Shown here: positions 13,179-27,046 of the stretch, one piece after another
How positions within the stretch are numbered: position 1 is the stretch's first letter
How the letters are laid out: the number at the start of each line of letters is the position of its first letter
Notes under the pieces: generated by a model
Told to the model about the DNA's origin: nothing
Database searches by the model: none
The model's input: only the letters and a program-made list of their open reading frames with translations
Source: Cichorium intybus
Taxonomy: Eukaryota > Streptophyta > Magnoliopsida > Asterales > Asteraceae
NCBI GenBank assembly: GCA_023525715.1
Contig: CM042011.1
Location: forward strand, 59,479,854 to 59,543,853
DNA: 64,000 nt
Direction: 5' to 3'
Made by a program: the position numbers and the translations under genes

Positions 13179-13680
13179 AATTCTCCCCTCCTTCAAAAGA
13201 TTTCGTCCCCGAAATCATACAAGGAGTTGACGATATGTCTCCCTCGATTAGCTTTTGGTCTTCCGCATCATGTCGGAATCTCAATGGTATTGCCTAAGCA
13301 CTTAACCATACTAGTCTTCTTATCTCGTGGTTATATCACCACTCACATATCATTCCTCCGGTTGTCCCGGGCACCTTAATCACTTATCTACCTCATTTCA
13401 ACATGAGGGATTCGTTGAAGTTCATCAATCCCTGTTCTCAGAACTATGAGATTTATAGAAAACATTATAACAACCTTGAAGTTCATCATAGAGCTTCGAT
13501 CATTACGGTTCTTACTCTTGGGAAACTATGGAAAAATCCAATAAACAAAGGATTTAACTTTCCTTTCATCCCAAACAGCTTTTTAACCTTTCCAAAGGAT
13601 TACTTTCATACAACCATATTCCTTTACTTGGAATTTCAAAGGTTTATATTCAGTGATCCACATACCACTTTTACAATTTC
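13179..13680 (-). pseudogene. 3' end of the element B internal region (pol tail remnant)
   Basis: This lies between the 3' LTR and the SIRE insertion. It begins with the polypurine tract (aattctcccctcc on the plus strand) and the conserved ttcgtccccgaaatc block. The remainder should be the integrase C-terminus, but no uninterrupted frame survives on the minus strand. Confidence 0.6.
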
Positions 13681-13742
13681 TTAACTGTTGAAAATATAAA
13701 ATATGATCACCACAAATAAAGGTTTGCACCGTTTATTGTGTG

Positions 13743-13745
<3 letters not shown>

Positions 13746-13820
<75 letters not shown>

Positions 13821-14020
13821 GATAAATGCGGAATAAATAATAAGAGTTGCAGAATAAAAATATATAATCTGATCGCCACAAATAAAGGTTTGCACCGTTT
13901 ACTGTGTGAAAGATATATAAATAATATAAATTTCAGTAATTAAATGACTTAAAGCGATAAATAATATAAATGACTATAATTAAAAGACATAAAACGATAA
14001 ATAATGTAAATGACTATAAT

Positions 14021-14116
<96 letters not shown>

Positions 14117-14171
14117 GTAAATGACTATAATTAAAAGACATAAAACGATAAATAATGTAAATGACTATAAT

Positions 14172-14239
<68 letters not shown>

Positions 14240-14265
14240 GTAAATGACTATAAAAATATATATAT

Positions 14266-14297
<32 letters not shown>

Positions 14298-14314
14298 ATG
14301 TAAATGACTATAAT

Positions 14315-14409
<95 letters not shown>
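13746..14409. repeat. TA arrays with repeated spacer in the SIRE 3' LTR
   Basis: Five TA runs (about 13746-13816, 14028-14113, 14178-14237, 14272-14296 and 14321-14409) are separated by variants of a spacer containing aatgtaaatgactataatta. The 5' LTR has only two TA runs, so the array has expanded after or during insertion. Confidence 0.9.
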
Positions 14410-14411
<2 letters not shown>

Positions 14412-14884
14412 AGTAGGTTCGTCAATAGATTGACTGAACTGGTTTACAACAGGACTGTGGAACGACTGGTCTATCAAGTAGGTTCGTCAAATAAATTGAC
14501 TGAACTGGCTTAGGGTTGGACTGGATTTCTAATAGACTGTGTCTCTATTTGTTCTTGTTTGATGATCTTGGTGATCTTGGTTTTCTTGTTTGATGATCTT
14601 GGTGTTCTTGGTGTTGATCTTGGTGTTCTTGGTGTTTTTCTTGGTGTTCTTGGTGTTTTTCTTGGTGTTGATCTTGGTGTTCTTGGTGTTTTTGGAGAGT
14701 GTTTGGAAGGTTGGAAATAAGATGGTGGAAGTTGGAGAGGTTTTTGAGAGAGTTTTTGGTTTATAATTTGTGTTGTTATGAAAAAATGGTGTAAAAATGG
14801 TTATAAAGGGTGTAAAATAGGTTTTGGGTGGTTTTTGGATGATTTTCGGAAGTTTAGGGACCAAAACTGTAACTTTTTAGCCAG

Positions 14885-15190
14885 AATTCGCGGTTCTGTC
14901 GGATGGGTCGGAACCGGGTCGTAGGCGCGGACCTTTTGTGAGGGAAAATGGAGCGGACACGGTTCGAATCCGGGTCGGTGGGTCGCGCGTCCTTTGTGAG
15001 GGAGCCGGAGCAGAGCTGGGTCGCGTATCCGGGTCGAGGCGCGGATCTTCCGTGAGAGGAAACGGAGCGGTCGGTTCGGCGGGTCGGAGTAGGCGCTGGG
15101 TATCCGGGTCGCAGGCGTATTGGATCAGGCCGGATCAGGACTTGGGTTGGATGAAGAAGCTTGGGCCGGAACAGTTGCTTCTTGGGCTGG
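14885..15190. other. CpG-rich block in the SIRE 3' LTR
   Basis: About 300 bp rich in cgg and gcg, with degenerate tandem units around gcggacctttgtgaggg and atccgggtcg. The matching block in the 5' LTR is at about 26395-26700. CpG islands and dyad motifs in the LTR are a known Sirevirus feature. The small ORFs crossing it are not believable genes. Confidence 0.75.
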
Positions 15191-15541
15191 GCTGTTTCTT
15201 TTTTATTTTAATTAAAGTGTTTTAAATGTTTTAAAAAACTGAAATAAATCAAAATAAATTATAAAAATTCATTTTAATTTATAAAATTAATTAAGTCTAA
15301 TAAAATTAATTATTTAGAAAATATATTTCCAAAAATTCATTTTAAATAGATTTAATTTAATTTTCTTTTATATTTTTTCATTGTTTTTGGTTTTAAAACT
15401 CATTTTCTCGTTTTTCTCGTTTTTAATCTCGAATCCACGCAACCTGAAATAAACTGATAATATTTGTTAGATAATATAAAAACAGTTCGTCTTATTTCAA
15501 TGATGGTCACATACAAAAACATTTTTCAACAATTTCCCCCT

Positions 15542-17243
15542 ATGTGATCATTGATGAAATAAGGACAAATATAATCACATTAACCGTTTTAACATTGAAG
15601 ATTTCGGATAAAAGTTTTGTCAATGATAAGATATATATAAAACCATTGTAATCATTTTGAAAGTTTGCAACTTGGTTTTACATATCTTATGTTTTGAAAA
15701 AGATTTTGAAGAATGTTTGTTTCCGAATCAAAGTCTCGGGTTCGGTTATCAAAGGGTAGTCATATATGTATCTAAATAAATTTCTTAAGATTTTATAGCA
15801 TTATTGATGACGACAAGTGGTCTAACAGGTCGATTCAGATGAATGCTCATAGATATATCTCACATTTCACTTGGGTGTTTGGTTGTTCTGGCAGCAGAAC
15901 AAGTTAATGATCACTAAAAATGAGTGATATCTCTCTCTGACGACTCACACTCATATTGGAGGTATTCATCTATGCTTTTCCTGTAAAGTCACTTAGTCTC
16001 AATATTAGATAATCAATCATATAAGACTGGTTTCGGCATTACTCAGCGGGTTTCTTCATTCATGCCATTGATGTTCACTCTCTCTCCGTCGGGAAATACA
16101 TGTAGAGGGGTTTAGCAATTTTCATAGTGCAGTTTGCAACTAAGAATCTTCAATGATGAAGGCTACAGTATCCCGGGAAATCCATTATTGTTGCAGCTTC
16201 TTCTTTGATGGTATCCTGTTTGTTGATCAATATCGATTTATTGTAAAAAGATATTTTGTTTTATCATTAAGAATTTGCTACAATTGAGAATTTTGTGTTT
16301 TTGTTTTTGTAAGAGTATTTGTCTTGAGTGATTGAGATGTTTTCTTTTCTGAAAAATGGTTAAAAACAAAATGCGGGATTTGATGATGTTTGTTTTGAAA
16401 TAACCATTTGGTTGAAAGTTTGTTTAACTTGGTATTTCTTCGGTGAGTGATTTGACTTTCTTGTTGACTCGTCTTTGAGGATTGGATGTTGATAGATCTT
16501 TGTTTCACCTTTGATTTTCTTGTAAGGATATGTCGCTGTTTGAAGTCTTTCTATTTTAGTCTGTCTTCATTTTTGGTTGGCTTTTAACTAGGTAGGGATA
16601 GGTGGCATAAAAGACAATTTGTCTGGTATGTAAGAAATGAAAGTATCGTCCCTGGTCATTTTGATATCTAAGCAAAAATGAGACTGTGACAAGGTATTAT
16701 CGGGTATACCTTAAAAGCAATAGAGACACACCTAAGCTCACAAGAAATGAATTCTACAGTGATTTAGATTGACGAGGCACAAATTCTCACATGGGTTTTT
16801 GTTTTCATCTGAACCTCCCAACCTTATGTCCCTTGATTGTTTAAAATCGTCAATAATGAAATAAAATCGAAGGAAATAAAGTTATATACATTATGAAAAG
16901 TAGGAGATTTGAACCTTCACTCCAATTGAGAATCAATATAACTTAAAATCCTCATGGAGCATAAGCATCTGAAAAATTAAGTCAAGAGACGATTAATCAC
17001 AAGGTTCTATAAAAGCTTATTATGGCAAGTCTTTTATTGTATTTTTGAAGATTTGTTTTTGAATGTTTTTTTTGGAAATTTGGTTATTTAAATGTTTTTG
17101 GTATTTTTTGAAAGGAAAGTAATTTTCAATTGTTTTTGAGTTTTGTTTTTGAAAGAAAGTAAGCACACTTTATACAAACAAAAGGTAAAAGTTTAAGGAT
17201 GGATGTTATCTGGATTTAACATTCCTAGACGGCCTAGGAAGTA
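15542..17243 (-). other. SIRE 3' untranslated region (no env-like ORF)
   Basis: 1.7 kb between the end of pol and the polypurine tract. Some Sireviruses carry an envelope-like ORF here. None is open in this copy, and I recognise no remnant of one. Confidence 0.6.
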
Positions 17244-19382
17244 TTAAAATTTTGTTTCATCGAGAGCCTTAGTGAAGACATCGGCAATTTGATCTTCGGT
17301 GTTTATGAAGTGTAATTCGATATGACCCTTTTGAATGTTGTCTTTAATGAAGTGATATCGAATATCGATGTGCTTTGTCATGGAATGGTGAACGGGATTG
17401 TGAGAAATGGCTATTGCACTGGTTGAGTCACAAAATATGGGAATTTGTGAAACTCTGAAGCCATAATCACACAGTTGAGTTTGCATCCATATGACTTGTG
17501 AACAACAGCTGGCGGCAGCGACGTATTCAGCTTCTGCTGTTGATGTGGATACACAACTCTGTTTCTTTGAAGACCAACTCACTAGTCGACCTCCTAGGGA
17601 TTGACAGCTACCAGATGTACTTTTCCTATCTAGCTTGCATCCTCCATAGTCTGAGTCGGTGAAAGCGTTCAGCTGAAAATCGGATTTAGCTGGATACCAA
17701 AGGCCAAGTTTGGGAGTGCCTTTTAGGTATTTGAAGATGCGTTTCACAGCAATGACATGGGATTCCATTGGATTTGCTTGGTATCCGGCACAGACACATG
17801 TAGAAAACATGATGTCAGGTCTGCTGGCAGTGAGATATAATAGTGATCCGATCATTCCACAATATTTTTTCTGATCAACGGGTTTGCCATCTAAGTCTGC
17901 ATCGATTTTGTATCCAAAGGCCATTGGGGTTTTTGCGGTATTGGACTTGTCCATTGAAAAGCGAGTGAGTAGGTTTTTGACATAATTCTCTTGGTTGATG
18001 AAAATTCCATTAGTTGACTGTTTGATTTGAAGTCCGAGAAAAGTAGTCATCTCCCCAATCATGCTCATTTCAAATTTGCTTTTCATTAAATCTGCAAACT
18101 TAACACTCAAAGATTCATCAGTAGAACCGAAAATAATGTCATCAACATATATTTGTACGATTAAGAGATGTTTATTATAGATTTTTCGAAAGAGGGTTTG
18201 ATCGATTGAACCCCTTTTGAAACCTGTTTCTCCATGTAGGAATGCACATTTAACGTCCATTTGAAAAACTTTAAAGTTCTTATGTGCAACATATGCGAGA
18301 AAGATGCGGATAGCTTCTATTCTGGCGACTGGAGCATATGTTTCATCATAGTCTATTCTTTCTTGTTGTGAATAGCCTTTGACTACGAGACGTGCCTTGT
18401 TTCGACACACGACTCCTTGATCGTCAGTCTTGTTTCTGAATACCCATCTTGAACCTATGATAGTAACATCGGGTGGTGTAGGAACAAGATTCCATACGTC
18501 ATTTCTTTCGAATTCAGCTAGCTCTTCTTGCATAGCTTTTACCCAGTCTGGGTCTTTAAGAGCAGTATGTATGGTTTTGGGTTCAGTCATGGATAGGAAG
18601 GCTCCAAATAAGCAATCATTGGCAGTTGCGGCTCTAGTTTGGATGTCTGAATTGGGATCTCCGATGATTAGGTCAGTGGGATGGTTTCTGGTCCATTTTA
18701 TTAAACGATTTTCTTCCGTTGTAATAATAGGATTTTCAGTATCCCATTGTTCTTCTCCAGTAGTTTCTTCTTGGAAGAGGTTTGAAGGTTCCCCCATAAA
18801 TGTTGCATCGGGATTGTTTTGGATATTTGGGGATGGAGTGGTAAAATCTGGGGTGGTTAAATTTGGAGTGGTTAAAGGAGGATTTGGTGTTTGTTCTAAT
18901 GAGGAAGTATGTGTTTGTGGTTCCCCCTCAACTTGATCTGCAACATTTCTGTTTCTTTGTGGAGTTCCTTCAGTGGGTGTTCCTGTAGGATCAATTTGAG
19001 TAGTTAGAATTTCAGAATTATAAGCAGTTTTAGGTTGTTCAAAAAGTAAATCAATATCAACTTCAATGTCTATGTCAGGAGATGGTGTTTGTGGAATTGA
19101 ATTTTGAAAAATATTATCTATCATTTGTGAACCAAAATGTTCACGATCCAATTTTCTGACATAAAATTCATCGAAGTGGACATCGGTACTTTCTTCAATT
19201 ACTCTTGTACGTTTGTTCAGTACTCGATAAGCAGCTGAAGAAAATGAGTAACCAAGGAAAATTCCTTCGTCCGACCTTGATTCAAATTTTGAAAGGTGGT
19301 CTTTATTATTCTTTATGAAGCATCGACAACCAAAAATATGAAAAAAATTTGATATTTGGTTTTCGGTTGTTAATGACTTCAT
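17244..19382 (-). pseudogene. SIRE integrase C-terminus, reverse transcriptase and RNase H
   Basis: A 712-residue frame. The first ~60 residues finish the integrase, and a low-complexity Thr/Pro-rich linker follows. RT starts near residue 283 ([20 protein letters not shown]) and includes [13 protein letters not shown] and the catalytic YVDDIIFG near residue 411. RNase H shows [15 protein letters not shown] and the TAEAEY signature, and the frame ends with [10 protein letters not shown]. Near residue 384 (about 18230) the FLHGE block runs directly into GFKRGSID. The usual intervening block of about 50 residues, including the YGLKQAPRAW region, is missing. This in-frame deletion should abolish RT activity. 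Confidence 0.93.
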
Positions 19383-20463
19383 ATGGTGTTTTATGAAGAT
19401 TTTTGTGAATTAAGGAGCGATTTTGTGTGTAGCAAGCTGTGGCAATTGCTTCTGCCCAGAAGTATTGTGGCATATCAGCAAATATGAGCATTGATCTTGC
19501 AGCTTCGCACAGAGTTCGGTTCCTTCTTTCAACAACGCCGTTTTGTTGAGGAGTGTAAGGGGCTGAGAAGTTGTGTTCGATGCCTTTGTTTTTGAGAAAT
19601 GAGTCTAGAGTTATGTTTTTGAACTCTAAACCATTATCACTTCGGATTCTTCGAACTGGTCGTTTGAGCTTTAGTTCGATCTGTTTTATAAAGTTGATCA
19701 TCTCTTCTGGTGCTTCTGATTTTAATCTTAAGAAAAAGACCCATGTAAATCGAGTGAAGCCATCAACTATGACAAGGACATACTTCTTCCCTTGTATTGT
19801 TTGGATTTTGGCGGGGCCACAGAGGTCTATGTGCAGCAATTCTAGTGGTTCGGATACACTAGATTCTGTAATGCTTTTGTGAGAGGATTTGGAAAGTTTT
19901 CCCTTTTCACAAGCGGCACAAAGAGTTTCATTGTCGAGCTTCAGAAGTGGCAGTCCTCGAACTAGATCATCGCCGATCAATTTGTTGATGTACCCGAAAT
20001 TTAGATTGGAAAGGCGGCGGTGCCATAACCAACTAATATCTGCTGGGGCTTTGGATAGCAGACAAATATCGGGTTTACCATAAATAAGATCCATGTCTAG
20101 TGGATACATATTTCCGGCACGGTGTGAATCAACAATGATTTCTTTGGTGTTGGCGTTCATGATCAAGCTTTGTTGTTTCGTGAATAAAACTTCAAGATCG
20201 TTATCACACAGTTGAGAAACACTGATGAGGTTGTGTTTCAGGTCATTGACATAGGCAACTTTCTTTATGGTAAATTTATCATTTGTTATGTTTCCATAAC
20301 CTTTGATTTTCGCCGTCATGTTGTTGCCAAAGGTAACGTCTTGATTGGTTTGGGTGGGTCTGAAGTCACGAAGGTAGTTTCTGTTTCCTGTCATATGCTT
20401 GGAGCAGCCACTATCAATGTACCATGTATCATCCTTGGGTTCTCCAGCATTAGATCCCTGCAA
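19306..20463 (-). pseudogene. SIRE protease and integrase
   Basis: A 385-residue frame. The aspartic protease signature DSGCSKHMTG lies near residue 18. The GAG-pre-integrase block (LWHRRLSNLNFGYINKL) is near residue 147. The integrase core follows with HIDLCGP, VIVDGFTRFTW, the SDNGLEF block and PQQNGVVERRNRTL. A one-base insertion in a homopolymer (seven As on the plus strand at 19341-19347) shifts the frame near the integrase C-terminus; the continuation is in the 17244-19382 frame. Two stop codons at about 20464-20487 separate it from the upstream frame. Confidence 0.92.
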
Positions 20464-20484
20464 TTAGACAGAAATTTTAGGTAC

Positions 20485-21984
20485 CTAAATCTGAATGGGT
20501 CCTGGTTTGTTAGCTTTTGCTATTTTGGGTTTGTTGTTCAATGACTTTGGTTTATTGGGATAGAATGGTTGAGGTTTTATTTGATTTATCAAGTTTTCCC
20601 AAAATGATATTTGTTTTTGAAAACCAGTGGGTTGATAAAATCTGTGATTTGGTGATGAATATCCTAGATGTGAAGATGTGTTTGAAAAGTGTTTTTCATG
20701 TGTAGGATGAGACGGGCGGTTTTGAAAAGCTTTTTGATTATGATTGTTTAGAACTTTCTGATTTGAATGTTTTTGAAAGTTATTTGAACGGTTAAAGGTG
20801 ATATCAAGAAAGCGGTTTTCATAATGTTTTGGTTTGGAAACTTGTTTTTGAGGTATGACGTTAGGTCGAAGAGGTTTCTTTTGTTTGTTTTCAAAAACTT
20901 TTGGTTTGTTAAGTGGGGTTTTGATTGCTTCATTGGTATTTTTGATTTGTTGATTTGAAGAACTAGCAGAGTTTGATTTGGAAACATTGAAATCAGTATC
21001 ATCTGGGCTACAGTTGATAACTGTTTCGTCATCTGAATCTTCCTCATTAACAGATGTGAAAAGATCTGGTAGAGTTGATTCAGAATTTTCACAAATTATC
21101 ATGTTTTCTTGATTTTCTAGTTCTTTTTCAAAGGTTTCTCTACCAATTCCTGGTCTGTAACTCGTATCAAATTTTCCAGTACCCAAGGTGCTTGCCTTGG
21201 TGAATATATCATCACTGAGTTTTCTGGCAATTTTGATAGATTCCACATTCTGTATCAATCTTTTGTTTTCAGATTCAAGAAAAGTGATTTGGTTTAAAGA
21301 ATCAGTCAATTGTTCATTTAAGATTTTGTGTTTTTCAGTTGACTCTTGAAAGTTTTGTGTCAACTGAATGATTTCCATTTCTAAAACTTCTTTTGTTTCA
21401 GAAGAAATGACTGATTGATTTTTTAATTCCAAATCCCTTTTCTGAATTAGAGATTGATTTAATTGTTCAAAGACATGATTGTAATCTTCTGATTTTCTTT
21501 CAACGTCTCTTTCCAATTTGGTCCTTGTTCTGGTTAATTCTGCAAATTTGAGTTGTAGGGTTTGTAACTCACATTTGAAGATTTCAGAATTAACCACTGT
21601 GTCATGGTATTTCTTGAGATCAGCTTCTAAACTTTTCTCAATTTTGGATATATGGGACTCAAAAATTGTTTTAGAAAAACCGAGTTCAGAGATCATAGAC
21701 CATACCTGTTCTATGACATTTGGAGCTCTTAAAGTTGTACCAACTACGAAGCAGAAGTTGGATTGTGTCGGTTCATTGTCGGCTTCGTCTTCAGAGGTTG
21801 GCCAGTATTCCACATTTGGTTCGTGGATTGCCATCAAAGCTCTTTGGTTTTCTTGGTTTTCCTTTTTCTTTAACTCATCGGCTTTTTGAGCGTAGTATGC
21901 CGAGTCTTTGATTTTTGTCTTGTTTTTGGCTCGGCACTCTCTTGCGTAGTGATTAGTTCCTTTGCAATTGTGACAGATAATCAC
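20485..21984 (-). pseudogene. SIRE Gag C-terminal part: zinc knuckle and coiled coil
   Basis: A 499-residue frame. It starts at the nucleocapsid zinc knuckle CHNCKGTNHYAREC (CX2CX4HX4C). Long heptad-rich, Glu/Lys/Gln-rich stretches follow (about residues 100-270), likely coiled coils, and then a low-complexity Asn/Lys/Pro-rich tail. Extended coiled-coil Gag is characteristic of Sireviruses. It is in the same frame as the upstream Gag, separated only by one TAA at 22042-22044, and ends at a TAG near 20485. The apparent start at 21984 is therefore not a true start. Confidence 0.88.
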
Positions 21985-22041
21985 TTCTTCATCACTTTCT
22001 TCCTTTTGACTTTTGATTGGAAGTCGTTCCGGTGCTTGAGT

Positions 22042-23274
22042 TTAGATTTGTTGGGAAGATTGGGAGGAGTTTTTTTGGAATCCAAGATTTTGGTTGTTTG
22101 AAAAACCATTATTTTGATTATTGTATCCTTGATTTTGGAATCCCCGGTTTTGGTTTTGAAGACCGTTGTTTTGGTTATTGTTTTGATGATTTGAGTTGGG
22201 ATTGTTTTGAAATCCCTGGTTTGAGTTATTTTGGAAAGAGGTTCTTTGCGAATTTTGTCCAAAATGAGGTTTTGGTTGAAAACCTTGGTTGTTTTGACCA
22301 AATTGTGGTCTTGGTTGAAATCCAGAATTATTTTGTCCAAATTGTGGTCGGTTTTGAAAATTTGGTTTAAAATTCGATTGACCGTAATTTGGAATAAATC
22401 TTTGGAGATTTGTATTTGCAACCAAAGCACACAATTGTTGGTAGTCTGCTTCATCATTTAAATAAGTTTGATCAAAAGAATTGTTCAAAAATGATTGATT
22501 TTGAAAAGATGTTTGATTAAAATGATTGGGGTTTTGTTCATGAAAAAGTGTTTGGTTTTGGTTTGATGTGGAAACGAGAGCAAGTGGTCCTCCAAAAGCT
22601 GTAGAGGTTGGTGGGTCAATCGAGGATTCATACGATTGAAGTTCTCCGTACAAATTGTATAAAGTTTCCGTATGAATGGCAGGATTTCCCTGAATGATGA
22701 GTTTAACCATCTTCCAGCTTTCGTAAAGATTGTTTAGAAATTTGAGATTGATATCGTGCTGTGTCTTTTTGATGCCCAAGTTATTCAATTTTACCATGAT
22801 AAAATTGAACCTATCATGTGCATCATGGATGGTTTCTGATGAAAGCATCTTGAAATTATCGAATTCATTTAAAACAGACGTTCTTTTATATCCAATAATT
22901 CTTTGATTTCCACAAAAACGGTTTTTTAAGTTTTCCCAAATTTGATTCGCAGTCAACAGTATTATGTCATCCATTTGACTTAAAATACTGTGGGGAATTC
23001 CGGACACAAGCTCCTTTTTGGCTTGGAGATTCAACCTTTTCTCGGTTTCAACACGAGTTGCTTGAGTTGTAGCAAGGGTAGACAAATCCTCTGATGCAAT
23101 ATATGTTCCTTCTACACATTTCCAAACATTTTCACTTATGGAGTTAAGATGAAGATTCATACGGCCAACCCACGAATTATACTCTTCGGGAATAAGTATG
23201 GGTGCCCGTGAACCAGATCCTAAACTGGTAGCAATAGAAACTGAATTCATGTTGCAGTAATTAGCAGAAGACAT
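22042..23274 (-). CDS. SIRE Gag N-terminal part
   Basis: A 410-residue frame about 160 bp downstream of the primer-binding site, the expected gag position. The start is the ATG of MSSANYCNMNSV. The N-terminal 220 residues resemble the copia-type Gag domain (IPEEYNSWVGRMNLHL near residue 29, then QIWENLKNRF). The C-terminal half is low-complexity, with repeated FQNRPQFGQNNxGFQP-type units rich in Asn, Gln and Phe. It terminates at an in-frame TAA, after which the same frame continues into the zinc knuckle. The stop is most simply a nonsense mutation of a Gln codon, though programmed readthrough cannot be excluded. Confidence 0.88.
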   Translation of the reverse strand: MSSANYCNMNSVSIATSLGSGSRAPILIPEEYNSWVGRMNLHLNSISENVWKCVEGTYIASEDLSTLATTQATRVETEKRLNLQAKKELVSGIPHSILSQMDDIILLTANQIWENLKNRFCGNQRIIGYKRTSVLNEFDNFKMLSSETIHDAHDRFNFIMVKLNNLGIKKTQHDINLKFLNNLYESWKMVKLIIQGNPAIHTETLYNLYGELQSYESSIDPPTSTAFGGPLALVSTSNQNQTLFHEQNPNHFNQTSFQNQSFLNNSFDQTYLNDEADYQQLCALVANTNLQRFIPNYGQSNFKPNFQNRPQFGQNNSGFQPRPQFGQNNQGFQPKPHFGQNSQRTSFQNNSNQGFQNNPNSNHQNNNQNNGLQNQNRGFQNQGYNNQNNGFSNNQNLGFQKNSSQSSQQI

Positions 23275-23420
23275 GTTTTTAAGATTTTTAATTTTAATTT
23301 AAAAAGAAGGATTTTTTAACAAGTGATATTAAAATGAAATATTCAAAGAAACGCTTATGGAAGGTTTATATAAACGCTAACCAAAAGTATTTGATGAAAA
23401 TTTCAAAGTAAATCACACGA

Positions 23421-23433
23421 GCTCTGATACCAA
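23421..23433 (-). other. SIRE primer-binding site (tRNA-Met)
   Basis: Minus strand TTGGTATCAGAGC, one base inside the 5' LTR end. It is complementary to the 3' end of plant initiator tRNA-Met. Confidence 0.9.
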
Positions 23434-23491
23434 TTGTTGAAAATATAAAATATGATCACCACAAATAAAGGTTTGCACCGTTTATTGTGTG

Positions 23492-23559
<68 letters not shown>

Positions 23560-23750
23560 GATAAATGCTGAATAAATAATAAGAGTTGCAGAATAAAAAT
23601 ATATAATCTGATCGCCACAAATAAAGGTTTGCACCGTTTACTGTGTGAAAAATATATAAATAATATAAATTGCAGTAATTAAATGACTTAAAGCGATAAA
23701 TAATATAAATGACTATAATTAAAAGACATAAAACGATAAATAATGTAAAT

Positions 23751-25912
<2,162 letters not shown>

Positions 25913-27046
25913 TATATATCAAGTAGGTTCGTCAATAGATTGACTGAACTGGTTTACAACAGGACTGTGGAACGACTGGTCTATCAAGTAGGTTCGTCAA
26001 ATAAATTGACTGAACTGGCTTAGAGTTGGACTGGATTTCTAATAGACTGTGTCTCTATTTGTTCTTGTTTGATGATCTTGGTGATCTTGGTTTTCTTGTT
26101 TGATGATCTTGGTGTTATTGGTGTTGATCTTGGTGTTCTTGGTGTTTTTCTTGGTGTTCTTGATGTTTTTCTTGGTGTTGATCTTGGTGTTCTTGGTGTT
26201 TTTGGAGAGTGTTTGGAAGGATGGAAATAAGATGGTGGAAGTTGGAGAGGTTTTTGAGAGAGTTTTTGGTTTATAATTTGTGTTGTTATGAAAAAATGGT
26301 GTAAAAATGGTTATAAAGGGTGTAAAATAGGTTTTGGGTGGTTTTTGGATGATTTTCGGAAGTTTAGGGACCAAAACTGTAACTTTTTAGCCAGAATTCG
26401 CGGTTCTGTCGGATGGGTCGGAACCGGGTCGTAGGCGCGGACCTTTTGTGAGGGAAAATGGAGCGGACACGGTTCGAATCCGGGTCGGTGGGTCGCGCGT
26501 CCTTTGTGAGGGAGCCGGAGCAGAGCTGGGTCGCGTATCCGGGTCGAGGCGCGGATCTTCCGTGAGAGGAAACGGAGCGGTCGGTTCGGCGGGTTGGAGT
26601 AGGCGCTGGGTATCCGGGTCGCAGGCGTATTGGATCAGGCCGGATCAGGACTTGGGTTGGATGAAGAAGCTTGGGCCGGAACAGTTGCTTCTTGGGCTGG
26701 GCTGTTTCTTTTTTATTTTAATTAAAGTGTTTTAAATGTTTTAAAAAACTGAAATAAATCAAAATAAATTATAAAAATTCATTTTAATTTATAAAATTAA
26801 TTAAGTCTAATAAAATAAATTATTTAGAAAATATATTTCCAAAAATTCATTTTAAATAGATTTAATTTAATTTTCTTTTATATTTTTTCATTGTTTTTGG
26901 TTTTAAAACTCATTTTCTCGTTTTTCTCGTTTTTAATCTCGAATCCACGCAACCTGAAATAAACTGATAATATTTGTTAGATAATATAAAAACAGTTCGT
27001 CTTATTTCAATGATGGTCACATACAAAAACATTTTTCAACATTAAC

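Larger units (their letters stand above)
13686..15531 (-). repeat. 3' LTR of the SIRE element
   Basis: 1846 bp, tgttga...ttcaaca on the plus strand. It contains several TA arrays separated by copies of the same spacer (13746-14409), a ttcttggtgtt tandem block (14560-14700) and a CpG-rich block (14885-15190). It closely matches the 5' LTR outside the TA arrays. Confidence 0.93.

Noticed and set aside
14938..15225. 95-codon ORFs in GC-rich DNA (also 26448-26735)
   Set aside because: They are the same CpG-rich block in the two SIRE LTRs, with random-looking Arg/Gly composition on the strand opposite to the element.
18430..18936. 168-codon plus-strand ORF
   Set aside because: It is the antisense shadow of the SIRE pol linker region.
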